Notes under the pieces: model-generated
What the model was told of the DNA's origin: nothing
Databases searched by the model: none
Seen by the model: only the letters and a program-made list of their open reading frames with translations
Origin: a virus
Length of the DNA stretch: 64,000 nt
Virus record (IMG/VR): IMGVR_UViG_3300035660_000002
Span: 62,001-126,000 of that record
Strand: one strand, 5' to 3'
Translations under genes and position numbers: made by a program
Part shown: piece after piece, positions 1 through 6,535 of the stretch
Numbering within the stretch: position 1 is the stretch's first letter
Layout: every line of letters begins with the position of its first letter

Positions 1-612
1 GAAAGAGCTCTTATCGGAGAAAGCGCCTCCATGCCCATAAAAGTATGTATCCGCGTACCACTTGTTGATTTCGCCTCGCTGCGCAGCCCGGACATAATCC
101 GACATCTTCATTCGGACCTGGCCCTGCTGCTCGTCCCCACGTGAATCCGATATCTGAAGAGGCAGGAACATAAAGAACTCCTGCCAGTCCTTGACCAATG
201 GGTAGTCCTCTTTGTTCAGAACTTTCAAAAGCCTCACTGCGTCAAAATACCACGGGCATGGGTCAAAGGTAATGTAGGGCAGACTGACCTCTGGGTTCTC
301 CCTCTTGTACCTCATGATGCCCCGATTCATGTTGTTATACGCGTCTATGGCGAACATGGCCTCGACCATCTGCTTGCCGTCCATGTCGTTAAAGCGCCCC
401 ATCTGAATCTCTATGTACCCAAGCACTTCGCCCATGTCGCAACTAAGCTTTTTAGCCTTCTCCGCGTACACCCCGTACACGAGCACGGCCGCGCACGACA
501 AAAAGTCATTCATCTCATCGTATGTGGCTCTCAGCCTTTCCTGCGCTGCCGGGGTCATCCTCTCGATACGGCTGTCGTACCTATGGTACAAGCACCCTTT
601 AAGATTCAGCAT
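1..612 (-). CDS. hypothetical protein, 3' part missing (runs off window)
   Basis: The frame is open from an ATG at 612 down to base 1 with no stop, so at least 204 residues are visible and the C-terminus lies outside the window. The start follows an AAAGGTCG ribosome-binding site and overlaps the stop of the next upstream gene by 14 bases. The protein is soluble, with no signal peptide or membrane segment, and rich in Asp, Glu, Tyr and Met. A segment reading DPCPWYFDAVRLLKVLN is followed by acidic stretches. I do not recognise the family. Tight coupling to the 88-residue and KTSC genes places it in the same early-type operon. Confidence 0.7.
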   Translation of the reverse strand, partial: MLNLKGCLYHRYDSRIERMTPAAQERLRATYDEMNDFLSCAAVLVYGVYAEKAKKLSCDMGEVLGYIEIQMGRFNDMDGKQMVEAMFAIDAYNNMNRGIMRYKRENPEVSLPYITFDPCPWYFDAVRLLKVLNKEDYPLVKDWQEFFMFLPLQISDSRGDEQQGQVRMKMSDYVRAAQRGEINKWYADTYFYGHGGAFSDKSSF

Positions 613-865
613 CGACCTTTACCGTCTTTTCCCTTTTAGCTCTCCCCAGCAGCACCGCCTCCCCGAAGCACCCTATCAAAGACTCTATCATCTCCGGACT
701 GCTCTTTATAAACTTGAACTCTTCGTCTTGATGAAGAGTCTTTAACGTAATACTACCGTTACTGCCTATACTGCAAAGTACTTTCACCAGTTTATGATTC
801 ACACCCTTGGTATCCGCGATGATTTCATATGTCTGTGTGTCCTCTACCATTTTAGCTATCGCCAT
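599..865 (-). CDS. hypothetical protein, 88 aa
   Basis: A small soluble protein starting at an ATG behind GGAGGAGTGAT. It begins one base after the stop of the KTSC gene, and its stop overlaps the start of the next gene, so the three are probably translationally coupled. The N-terminal half looks like a small beta sheet and the C-terminal half is charged. I do not recognise a family and assign no function. Confidence 0.75.
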   Translation of the reverse strand: MAIAKMVEDTQTYEIIADTKGVNHKLVKVLCSIGSNGSITLKTLHQDEEFKFIKSSPEMIESLIGCFGEAVLLGRAKREKTVKVDAES

Positions 866-866
866 A

Positions 867-1283
867 TCACTCCTCCATGCTCATGACTTTGAGCTTTATG
901 CCGTTCTGTGCGATCTTTGTCCAGAACTCGTCCAGGGTCATGCCCGCAAGCTCGTTCCAGCTAAACTCTTTCCCGCCCTTGACCAGTATGTGCGCCTGCA
1001 GAGACTTGTAGAATATGTTCGCCTCTGCCATCGCCGTCACCACGTTGGCCGGGGCCTGAGACTCCTCCCCAGGTATCCTTTCTACAAGCTGCGCCGGGAA
1101 CTTGCCCTTGATCCTTTCATTGAAAAACGAACCGGCCGACTCCGCTTTGAGCAGTTCTTCGTAGATGCTTCTGGGCACTTCGAGGTATCTGTATACTTTG
1201 TCTGATACAAACTTGATAAACATCTCCTGCTTCTCTTCCTGATGTACCGCCTCTTTGATCACACTTGATACGATATGAGCCAT
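867..1283 (-). CDS. KTSC-domain protein
   Basis: A protein of 138 residues. Residues about 22-67 match the KTSC domain, a short module found alone in phages and prophages and at the C-terminus of some lysyl-tRNA synthetases. The visible hallmarks are VYRYLEVPRSIYEELLKAES followed by GSFFNERI, that is, the VP..vY..LL.A.S.G..FN..I pattern. The remaining 70 residues are alpha-helical and not recognised. The start follows AGAAGGGATAAACACAC. The molecular role of KTSC domains is not established, so none is claimed. It lies downstream of the 35-residue membrane peptide gene and the promoter at 1585-1612. Confidence 0.8.
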   Translation of the reverse strand: MAHIVSSVIKEAVHQEEKQEMFIKFVSDKVYRYLEVPRSIYEELLKAESAGSFFNERIKGKFPAQLVERIPGEESQAPANVVTAMAEANIFYKSLQAHILVKGGKEFSWNELAGMTLDEFWTKIAQNGIKLKVMSMEE

Positions 1284-1323
1284 GTGTGTTTATCCCTTCT
1301 ATCAATACAGATAACGATTCGGT

Positions 1324-1431
1324 CTATTCGTCCACTTTTTTCCAAGGCTTGATCCACAATATCATCAGTGCTGTTGCTATGATCAGCATGATTGTCTTGT
1401 GGATGTCTTTTATCTTCTGTACTATCCTCAC
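1324..1431 (-). CDS. 35-aa single-span membrane peptide
   Basis: A short frame with a GTG start, eight bases behind a strong GGAGG site. It encodes a basic N-terminus (residues 1-12), one hydrophobic helix (about residues 13-28, TIMLIIATALMILWI) and a short basic/acidic tail ending KKVDE. It is the first gene after the promoter at 1585-1612 and ends about 40 bases before the KTSC gene. Small phage membrane peptides of this form often act on host membrane functions, but nothing here shows which. A real gene is supported by the ribosome-binding site, hydrophobic pattern and position; only comparative data could confirm it. Confidence 0.55.
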   Translation of the reverse strand: MRIVQKIKDIHKTIMLIIATALMILWIKPWKKVDE

Positions 1432-1584
1432 AGGTATTTCCCTCCGTAAAAACTACCGAGACACTCATCCCCAGCCGAAGCACTATCTCTGTGAACTACT
1501 CCCTCTCTTTGTCTCTCTTCAGAGAGAGAAGTATCAGATACATTTACAGAGACTATGATATTTACATTATCAATGTAAGTATTC

Positions 1585-1612
1585 ATTATAAAGTATACAT
1601 GTTGCTATGCAA
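1585..1612 (-). promoter_or_regulatory. sigma70-type promoter
   Basis: On the minus strand, a TTGCAT -35 element (1607-1612) and a perfect TATAAT -10 element (1585-1590) are separated by 16 bases. The promoter sits in the AT-rich gap 1432-1674, just after the HNH gene, and points to the membrane peptide, KTSC and following genes. A short CTCTC/GAGAG hairpin lies between it and the first start (near 1513-1530). Otherwise the gap holds nothing I can assign. Confidence 0.65.
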
Positions 1613-1674
1613 CAGCGACACCGACTTCTTCATAGGTATTGACTTCCAATTGGAGTTGGTTATCTCATTAAACT

Positions 1675-2181
1675 TCATCGAACTTTCGAGGTATTAAAGT
1701 CTATCTGGACTCGCATATCCCCCAAGTTGTTGGGTTGATTGCCTGTAGCTTTCATTATAGTTTGAAAGTACATCGTCCAGTATCCTCTGTTGTAATTAAC
1801 CGATGTATTGCATCCCGAACATAGTGTTATGAGGTTACGCTCTCGGTCATTTCTCTTGTCATAGTCGATGTGATGCACCGTTGTACTTCTCAACGCTCCA
1901 CACCTTTGGCAGCGATAACCGTCTCTATTTCTGATCTTATCTCGTATGTTGCCTGGCTGCGTGCTCTTGAAATATCCTGTATGGTAGTATGGAGTCGGCA
2001 GTTGGTAATTGGGGTCTTTTTTCCTCCGTTTACGAAGATGTTTCTTTTCAAATCTTAACTGCAATGCCTTTTCGACTGCCGCTTTATACTTGATATGACA
2101 AGACCGGCACCGCTTGCTTCTGGCAGGTATAGCAGTGCCGCAGCCAAAACATTTTCCTTCTTTCTTGTCATATAATCCCAT
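1675..2181 (-). CDS. HNH endonuclease with N-terminal zinc ribbon
   Basis: A free-standing HNH nuclease of 168 residues. An N-terminal CxxC...CxxC zinc knuckle (Cys11, 14, 25, 28) is followed by a long basic helix (residues 30-58) and the nuclease core: CxxC at 91/94, the catalytic HH pair at 103-104, Asn116 and CxxC at 121/124. This layout is typical of phage mobile HNH nucleases that bind and nick DNA. It begins one base after the stop of the sigma-like gene and is followed by a fresh promoter, as expected for a mobile insertion in an operon. A second HNH gene at 3999-4484 belongs to a different subfamily. Confidence 0.9.
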   Translation of the reverse strand: MGLYDKKEGKCFGCGTAIPARSKRCRSCHIKYKAAVEKALQLRFEKKHLRKRRKKDPNYQLPTPYYHTGYFKSTQPGNIRDKIRNRDGYRCQRCGALRSTTVHHIDYDKRNDRERNLITLCSGCNTSVNYNRGYWTMYFQTIMKATGNQPNNLGDMRVQIDFNTSKVR

Positions 2182-2182
2182 T

Positions 2183-2857
2183 TCATACTCCTACAAGTTT
2201 TGTCGATCGTGCGTATTCGACTTCCCGAAGAAAGCCATCCACACCTGCTCGTATCTTACCCTCGGTTCCCTGCATGTACCTGTCTGTCATGGCTGCCCGG
2301 ACTTGTTCGCATACCCGTCGCAGCTGCGTCACCTTATTAAAAAATCCTCCATGCGACATGTCTTTCTTGAAATATACCTTGTGGATGCTGGCCCAAGACA
2401 TGTCCCCATGTTTGATCTTGGCCTCGAACATCTTCATGACCGTCCTGTCGGTTCTTCGCAGGATGTCCCACACTTCCTGCACGAACATCTTGGTGTGCAG
2501 TTCCTTTCGTGTGAACGTCACGAGATTGCTGTGATATACTCCGGCCATGTCCGCCATGCTCTCTACATGCTCCGTGTCTTTTTTCCATGCGCGGATCAGT
2601 TTGAATCTGAGAGCCTGTATCAACATGCTGGATTCGTTCCGGGGCTTTATCTTGGCGGGATCTTTTGGTACGTGGCGCCTGTGTTCGTACTCAGCCTTGT
2701 GAGTGCTGTAGTCGTACTCGAGCATCATGCATTCCTGCAGTGCGTCCTCTACCGGGTGTTTGAAATGTCTCGCTATACTGCAAATCTTTGTTCGTATCTT
2801 GTACGTGATCGGGAAACTCTCTTCTTCGACTCTGACACCTTCTATGATTGCTACCAT
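2183..2857 (-). CDS. possible sigma-factor-like protein
   Basis: 224 residues, basic and helical. Residues about 34-50 (HFKHPVEDALQECMMLEYDY) resemble the sigma region 2 helix that carries the D-L-x-Q-E pattern. Residues about 134-190 (LRRTDRTVMKMFEAKIKHG, then a W-x-S-I-H helix and QLRRV) resemble a region-4 helix-turn-helix. The match is weak and the family is uncertain; another helical DNA-binding protein is possible. The start follows CCGGAGGGCAGC. It has its own promoter and a leader with a terminator-like fold (2983-3184), so its expression appears separately controlled, which suits a regulator. Confidence 0.4.
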   Translation of the reverse strand: MVAIIEGVRVEEESFPITYKIRTKICSIARHFKHPVEDALQECMMLEYDYSTHKAEYEHRRHVPKDPAKIKPRNESSMLIQALRFKLIRAWKKDTEHVESMADMAGVYHSNLVTFTRKELHTKMFVQEVWDILRRTDRTVMKMFEAKIKHGDMSWASIHKVYFKKDMSHGGFFNKVTQLRRVCEQVRAAMTDRYMQGTEGKIRAGVDGFLREVEYARSTKLVGV

Positions 2858-2900
2858 GCTGCCCTCCGGTTTGTTTATCGTTTCCGCTTCTGCTCTTGAT

Positions 2901-2930
2901 CTACGGTGCCGGATTTCCCGGCGGATTCAT
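2901..2930 (-). CDS. possible 9-codon leader peptide
   Basis: ATG at 2930 follows an excellent GGAGG site by six bases, but the frame closes after nine codons (MNPPGNPAP). It contains four prolines, including one Pro-Pro pair, and lies between the terminator-like stem (2983-3061) and the start of the sigma-like gene (2857). A strong ribosome-binding site serving only nine codons fits a translated leader. It could equally be a chance frame next to a ribosome-binding-like sequence. Confidence 0.3.
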   Translation of the reverse strand: MNPPGNPAP

Positions 2931-2982
2931 AAAGCACCTCCTATGTTGTGATGGTATGTCCCACCAAAATTGTGCAGTGAAG

Positions 2983-3061
2983 AAAAAATGTCCCCAACGT
3001 GGCCTGTGAGAGCAGTAAAGCCCGCTATCCTCGGTAAGGACTGTGGGCTTTCGCGTTGGGG
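2983..3061 (-). terminator. nested stem-loop with U-tract (terminator or attenuator)
   Basis: An 8-bp outer stem (CCCCAACG 2992-2999 with CGTTGGGG 3054-3061) encloses a second long hairpin: AAAGCCCGC 3017-3025 with GTGGGCTTT variants 3043-3051, capped by TCCT/AGGA (3028-3031/3037-3040) and a 5-base loop. On the minus strand the outer stem is followed by six U residues (2983-2988). This is an intrinsic terminator with an unusually structured 54-base interior, lying between a promoter (3156-3184) and a gene start (2857). That arrangement suggests conditional read-through. The flanking gap 2858-3190 holds only this, the promoter and the 9-codon frame. Confidence 0.6.
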
Positions 3062-3155
3062 CAAATTGAATTCGATTGTATGTTTTCTCACAGGGCTTGC
3101 TCATGCTATATCTTTCTTTCGTACATTTTTTACCTGTATGCCTTTGTGTGGTTAA

Positions 3156-3184
3156 ACCTTATCACAGGAACTGACTTTTGTCAA
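3156..3184 (-). promoter_or_regulatory. sigma70-type promoter upstream of leader RNA
   Basis: On the minus strand a perfect TTGACA -35 (3179-3184) is followed after 17 bases by TAAGGT (3156-3161), which keeps the key T1, A2 and T6 of the -10 consensus. It begins a few bases after the stop of the membrane gene at 3191. Its transcript would run through the nested terminator into the gene at 2183-2857. Confidence 0.5.
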
Positions 3185-3190
3185 GGGGTT

Positions 3191-3997
3191 CTACCCATTT
3201 ATAACCTCAAGCAACTCCCCGCCCAATCCCTCGACGTGCTGCCGCAGCGCATGCTCGTCCCGGCATGTCTTTTGCCCTCGGAATTCCTGCCCGTCTACTT
3301 TCCATCGGTACGTGAATACAGAATCGGCACTGCGGTACTCCACCTGTGGTGCTGCGACTGGTTCAAATCCGGGACTCCCTGGGTATGGTCGATACCCATG
3401 TCTTACCGGATGTGACTTAACATCGATGTAGTCATCTCTTTCAATCTTGCCGTCGTTCACGAGCCTGCCTGCGAACCATCCTATAGCCCCTAGGATTGCG
3501 GCGCTGGTCACTTTTGCTGACAGCGATCGCATTATGTATTCGCCGTCTCTTTCATCATCTCTTTGCTTGGTGCTTCCTGACATCATGGCCAGTATGGCAA
3601 ATATGACCAGCACTGCTGTCAGCGTAGTCCTGCTGATCCATATACAGAAGGCATCCGCCGGGCTGCTTGCGTTACTCATGAACGCTATGACCCCGTGGTA
3701 TATGATCATCAGAGGCAGCACCACGTACAACCAGTGGAACCCTCCTATCTCTGCTTTAGGGGCGCGATGCAGTACCTGATGAATGTTATTATATGAATCG
3801 TAGTAGAAACTGTAGTGGTCACTTGGTGGCGCCTTATACACCGCAGCAATGGCTACTATGACCGCTATGGTCAGTATCGCGCTGCCCGCTACATCCCACA
3901 TATTGCAGTAGAATCTTGCCTTGCCGTAAAACGATCTGCAGCACGCTATGATGCAGATGATTGCCAACACTATTCCTATAATCCATCCTATCGCCAT
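3191..3997 (-). CDS. multi-span membrane protein with small C-terminal domain
   Basis: 268 residues. Hydrophobic segments lie near residues 3-20, 36-54, 88-107, 121-139 and 163-180, giving four or five membrane spans. A soluble tail (about 225-268) carries YRWKVDGQEFRGQKTCRDE and ends in GGELLEV. This tail has the pattern of the small ARM-like repeat module seen at the N-terminus of GspF proteins (F.Y...DG....G.......AL...L...G). The start follows a GGAGGGTAAC site. I know no family for the whole protein. It is an inner-membrane phage protein of unknown role, separated by one base from the HNH gene upstream. Confidence 0.6.
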   Translation of the reverse strand: MAIGWIIGIVLAIICIIACCRSFYGKARFYCNMWDVAGSAILTIAVIVAIAAVYKAPPSDHYSFYYDSYNNIHQVLHRAPKAEIGGFHWLYVVLPLMIIYHGVIAFMSNASSPADAFCIWISRTTLTAVLVIFAILAMMSGSTKQRDDERDGEYIMRSLSAKVTSAAILGAIGWFAGRLVNDGKIERDDYIDVKSHPVRHGYRPYPGSPGFEPVAAPQVEYRSADSVFTYRWKVDGQEFRGQKTCRDEHALRQHVEGLGGELLEVING

Positions 3998-3998
3998 G

Positions 3999-4484
3999 TT
4001 ACCCTCCTCTTCCGTTTGTATTTCTCATCATTGCAACACTAAGATTTTTTCTGTGCGTGTCGCTAAAAATTCTCTTGCCTTGCATAGTATAGTCACATTC
4101 ATATCCTCTTTGCTTAACCGTCCGTATGTACACATTACACTTAGTACATAGCCCGTCACCAGCATGCTTACGCGTAGTATCTCCGCACCGTATACAACTC
4201 TCATAGTTACGAGACCATCGTCCTATAAGCACATGATCTTGTCTATGTGTACTATTTGTATGCAATTTCAAGTTGTCTGGTCTATTATCATTCTTTACTT
4301 CATTTATATGATGCACAACTTCCCAAGACTCAAGTTTTCTTCCAAGTTGCTTCTCCATCACTAGACGATGTTCTAAAACATATACTCCGTTTATTCTAAT
4401 CTGAATGTATCCGTCTTTTGTTAAAATTCTTCCCCCCTTCCAGTGCCCGTTAACCTCCCCCCATCTTGCTTTATTTACGTTCAT
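3999..4484 (-). CDS. HNH homing-type endonuclease
   Basis: 161 residues from the ATG at 4484, preferred over an earlier in-frame ATG because AAAGGAGGCAGT precedes it. An N-terminal GHWKGGR...DGYIQIRING strand pair and LEHRLVME lead into the HNH_3-type core (HH at 58-59, Asn61, then RPDNLKL). A C-terminal zinc ribbon follows (Cys97, 100, 113, 116). This is the classic composition of phage free-standing homing endonucleases. It has its own sigma70-type promoter (4510-4538) embedded in the end of the deformylase gene, so it can be expressed independently of its neighbours. The exact cleavage target cannot be read from sequence. Confidence 0.9.
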   Translation of the reverse strand: MNVNKARWGEVNGHWKGGRILTKDGYIQIRINGVYVLEHRLVMEKQLGRKLESWEVVHHINEVKNDNRPDNLKLHTNSTHRQDHVLIGRWSRNYESCIRCGDTTRKHAGDGLCTKCNVYIRTVKQRGYECDYTMQGKRIFSDTHRKNLSVAMMRNTNGRGG

Positions 4485-4509
4485 ACTGCCTCCTTTATAG
4501 ACAGTATTT

Positions 4510-4538
4510 ATTGTATTATACCCTATACACAAAGTCAA
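4510..4538 (-). promoter_or_regulatory. sigma70-type promoter for HNH gene
   Basis: On the minus strand TTGACT (-35, 4533-4538) is followed after 17 bases by TACAAT (-10, 4510-4515). A perfect TATAAT (4515-4520) overlaps it, but its 12-base spacing is too short to use. The promoter overlaps the deformylase stop codon at 4535 and lies 26 bases before the HNH start at 4484. Confidence 0.65.
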
Positions 4539-5107
4539 CTCTTAAAATGCTCTTTGCACTTTTTGTACTTAATTTTTATTCCTTTATCCGCACACCAAGG
4601 ACAAGGCGCATTGCGTCCTGTTTCCTTGGGCTTTTCCTGCTCTGGTGCCCTTTTATCTGTTATTATGACACCCATTCCATGATCAACTTCATGGGCCATG
4701 ACCACGGCCTCAAATCCATAGAAAACGGCCTTCTGCTGTATCTTCAGGTCGTAGTCCATCCATTCTGCCGTCACCACTCTGTACCTAATTGTATCCACAA
4801 AAGTATCCGGCAGGCTTAGGCATCCTTCCTTCATCATGATCCCCGGCTCCTCGAACTTCAAAATCTTCGGATTAATCATGTTGAGATGAACTGCGTGAAT
4901 ATGCTGCTTCTCGTTCTCCGGGATCCTTATAATGCATGCGTTCAGTGCATAGCCGATCTGGCTTCCATGCAGGCCCACGCCCGGGCGCTTGCTCTCTTTT
5001 AGCGTGCTCTCGAGCTGCCCGAATATGTTAAGGCGCTCGCACTCTTCGATCGTTGTGTCCTTACTGACTTTCCGCAGTTGCAGGATGTCCTGTACTATGA
5101 ATGCCAT
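4535..5107 (-). CDS. def: peptide deformylase with SEC-C-like zinc tail
   Basis: Removes the N-formyl group from nascent proteins. All three deformylase motifs are present in the 190-residue product: GVGLHGSQ (43-50, against the usual GxGLAAxQ), EGCLS (94-98, metal-ligand Cys) and HEVDH (139-143, two metal-ligand His and the catalytic Glu). Residues 164-186 add GRNAPCPWC....YKKC, the pattern of the SEC-C zinc motif found on SecA and other proteins. A fusion with deformylase is unusual. The ATG at 5107 overlaps the previous stop as TGATG and follows GAGGAGGAGG, so an earlier in-frame ATG is not used. Phage deformylases are known to favour synthesis of particular host or phage proteins; the role of the tail is unknown. 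Confidence 0.93.
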   Translation of the reverse strand: MAFIVQDILQLRKVSKDTTIEECERLNIFGQLESTLKESKRPGVGLHGSQIGYALNACIIRIPENEKQHIHAVHLNMINPKILKFEEPGIMMKEGCLSLPDTFVDTIRYRVVTAEWMDYDLKIQQKAVFYGFEAVVMAHEVDHGMGVIITDKRAPEQEKPKETGRNAPCPWCADKGIKIKYKKCKEHFKS

Positions 5108-5841
5108 CAGATACTTTCCTCCTCCTCTGTGTACTTCTTTGTCAGACACTCTTCGATCATCTGCATGGCCTTGTCGAATTCATACTTCTTCTCCGCCTCT
5201 TCCGGCTTATTGAGAGCGTCTGTCAGCTCACGCAGAAACATCGTGTCGATGCCCATCATCTGCTTACGCAGGTCGGCCATCGTTGTCATGCCAAGTTTCT
5301 CGATGCGTAGTCCTATCTTTAACGCCTCTACGCCGGACATCTTATATCCTCTGGCCATGAACTTCCTGGTCCTGAACAGAGCGCATATCGGATACCCCGA
5401 GTTAATATTGAACACCAATCGGCGCTGTGCGATGTGCCGCAGGAAGTCAGGATGCAAAAGCATCCCTTCCCCATGAAAATCATACGCCCCCATGCATATA
5501 GTAAAGTCGAACTTTTCCAGCACATCCCGAACCTCCCCCATCATCTCAACCATCTTAATCACCTGATACGTCCTGTCCTTGTAACGATAGGTGACCGCAC
5601 AGTCTGTTTCAGACAGCACCTTGTTCGGCTGATCCGGATGATAGTTGCACTTGCTCATGAAGAACTGCATCAGCGTGCTGCAGTTTCCCACGCTTCTCGA
5701 GTATATGTCGTAGTCCTTGATCGCGGCCCCGCTGTACACAGAGGTGATTGCGCCCCCCGCTATGAATGCCTTACACGCCCTCAGCTCCTGCTGTACTTCG
5801 GGATCTATGTTTTTTAGTAGCAGATATCGTTCTCTATCCAT
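5107..5841 (-). CDS. nucleotidyltransferase-fold protein
   Basis: 244 residues from the ATG at 5841, behind AAAGGAGTGCTGTAGAT; an earlier in-frame start lies inside the preceding gene. Residues 26-47 (FIAGGAITSVYSGAAIKDYD) have the GG...DxD signature of the polymerase-beta/poly(A) polymerase nucleotidyltransferase fold, with D43 and D45 as likely metal ligands. A later FDFTICMGAYDF would supply the third acidic residue. Similar stand-alone proteins are common in phages and their substrate is not known. The C-terminus is helical and acidic. Its stop overlaps the deformylase start, suggesting coupled translation. Confidence 0.65.
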   Translation of the reverse strand: MDRERYLLLKNIDPEVQQELRACKAFIAGGAITSVYSGAAIKDYDIYSRSVGNCSTLMQFFMSKCNYHPDQPNKVLSETDCAVTYRYKDRTYQVIKMVEMMGEVRDVLEKFDFTICMGAYDFHGEGMLLHPDFLRHIAQRRLVFNINSGYPICALFRTRKFMARGYKMSGVEALKIGLRIEKLGMTTMADLRKQMMGIDTMFLRELTDALNKPEEAEKKYEFDKAMQMIEECLTKKYTEEEESI

Positions 5842-5843
5842 AT

Positions 5844-6155
5844 CTACAGCACTCCTTTCTCCACCAGTTTTGCCATAGCAAGTTTGCTTGGCTCGTTCTT
5901 GCCGTTTTCCCACCGCATTACTTCCATCATACTGACTCCAAGGATAAAAGCCAGTCCTTTCAGCGTGAGTCTGCGCTCCTCGCGGTGCTCCCTGATCTTG
6001 GCGCTGATCCTGCTCATATCTTCATCCCACACCTGGTAGTGCTTGAGCCTTTTATAGAGGTGCTGCGCCTCTTTGTAGCTTATGTGCCAGCTCTGCCTGC
6101 CAAGTATTAATATGAACCTTGTCGGGTGCTGCCTGTCTCTTTTTATGTCCAACAT
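5844..6155 (-). CDS. XRE-type helix-turn-helix protein
   Basis: 103 residues. The C-terminal half (about 55-103) is a Cro/C1-type helix-turn-helix: RRLTLKGLAFILGVSMMEVM followed by RWENGKNEPS, where W-E-x-G-x-x-x-P is diagnostic. The N-terminal 45 residues, ILILGRQSWHISYKEAQHLY, form a separate small domain. The overall form resembles short HigA/YiaG-like regulators or antitoxins, but no toxin partner gene is next to it. The start follows AAAGGCGCAT, directly after the 53-residue gene. Confidence 0.8.
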   Translation of the reverse strand: MLDIKRDRQHPTRFILILGRQSWHISYKEAQHLYKRLKHYQVWDEDMSRISAKIREHREERRLTLKGLAFILGVSMMEVMRWENGKNEPSKLAMAKLVEKGVL

Positions 6156-6165
6156 ATGCGCCTTT

Positions 6166-6327
6166 CTATATCTCTGTGATTATTACGCGAAGCTTCTTCT
6201 TGAACGTTCCTTCCCTACTGCTGTTTACTAAAGGGAAGTTTATCATCTTGTCGACATTGTTGAACGTGACCGCCCACCATGTAGCGCCGTATCCTACGTA
6301 GGACTTTCTTCTCTTTTCTATCTTCAT
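6166..6327 (-). CDS. hypothetical protein, 53 aa
   Basis: A short gene read from ATG 6327, which overlaps the stop of the 69-residue gene as ATGA. The product starts with a run of basic residues (KIEKRRK), contains YGATWWAVTF, and ends KKKLRVIITEI. It is basic and probably a small beta protein. The clean four-base overlap and the gene-to-gene spacing support it as real. No family is recognised. Confidence 0.6.
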   Translation of the reverse strand: MKIEKRRKSYVGYGATWWAVTFNNVDKMINFPLVNSSREGTFKKKLRVIITEI

Positions 6328-6533
6328 GATATGATTCCTTCTACCTTTAAGTTTACTGCGTCCTTTGCTGTGTAATCAAAGTTATGAAGCTCTATGATAC
6401 CTGTTTCGGAATCTTTCAGCTGTATCTGAATCATGGCCTTGTGAACGTTCATGTACTCCAGTTGCCGTCCATCGAACATTCCCTTAAAGTCTTCGATCCA
6501 TTGATTCAGAGTCTTTTTCTTTTCGCTATTCAT
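6324..6533 (-). CDS. hypothetical protein, 69 aa
   Basis: A small soluble protein. A charged helix at the N-terminus (NSEKKKTLNQWIEDFKGMF) is followed by beta-strand-like stretches (AMIQIQL, TGIIELHNF). The start is preceded by GGGG only, so translation is likely coupled to the ComM-like gene that ends two bases upstream. No family is recognised. Confidence 0.65.
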   Translation of the reverse strand: MNSEKKKTLNQWIEDFKGMFDGRQLEYMNVHKAMIQIQLKDSETGIIELHNFDYTAKDAVNLKVEGIIS

Positions 6534-6535
6534 GT

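Noticed and set aside
1259-1483. 74-residue minus-strand frame overlapping the KTSC gene start
   Set aside because: It has no ribosome-binding site, odd His/Asp/Ser-rich composition, and overlaps the better supported 35-residue membrane peptide in another frame.
2901-3104. 67-residue minus-strand frame (Trp- and Phe-rich)
   Set aside because: It runs straight through the stem-loop terminator and has no convincing ribosome-binding site; composition is unlike the neighbours.
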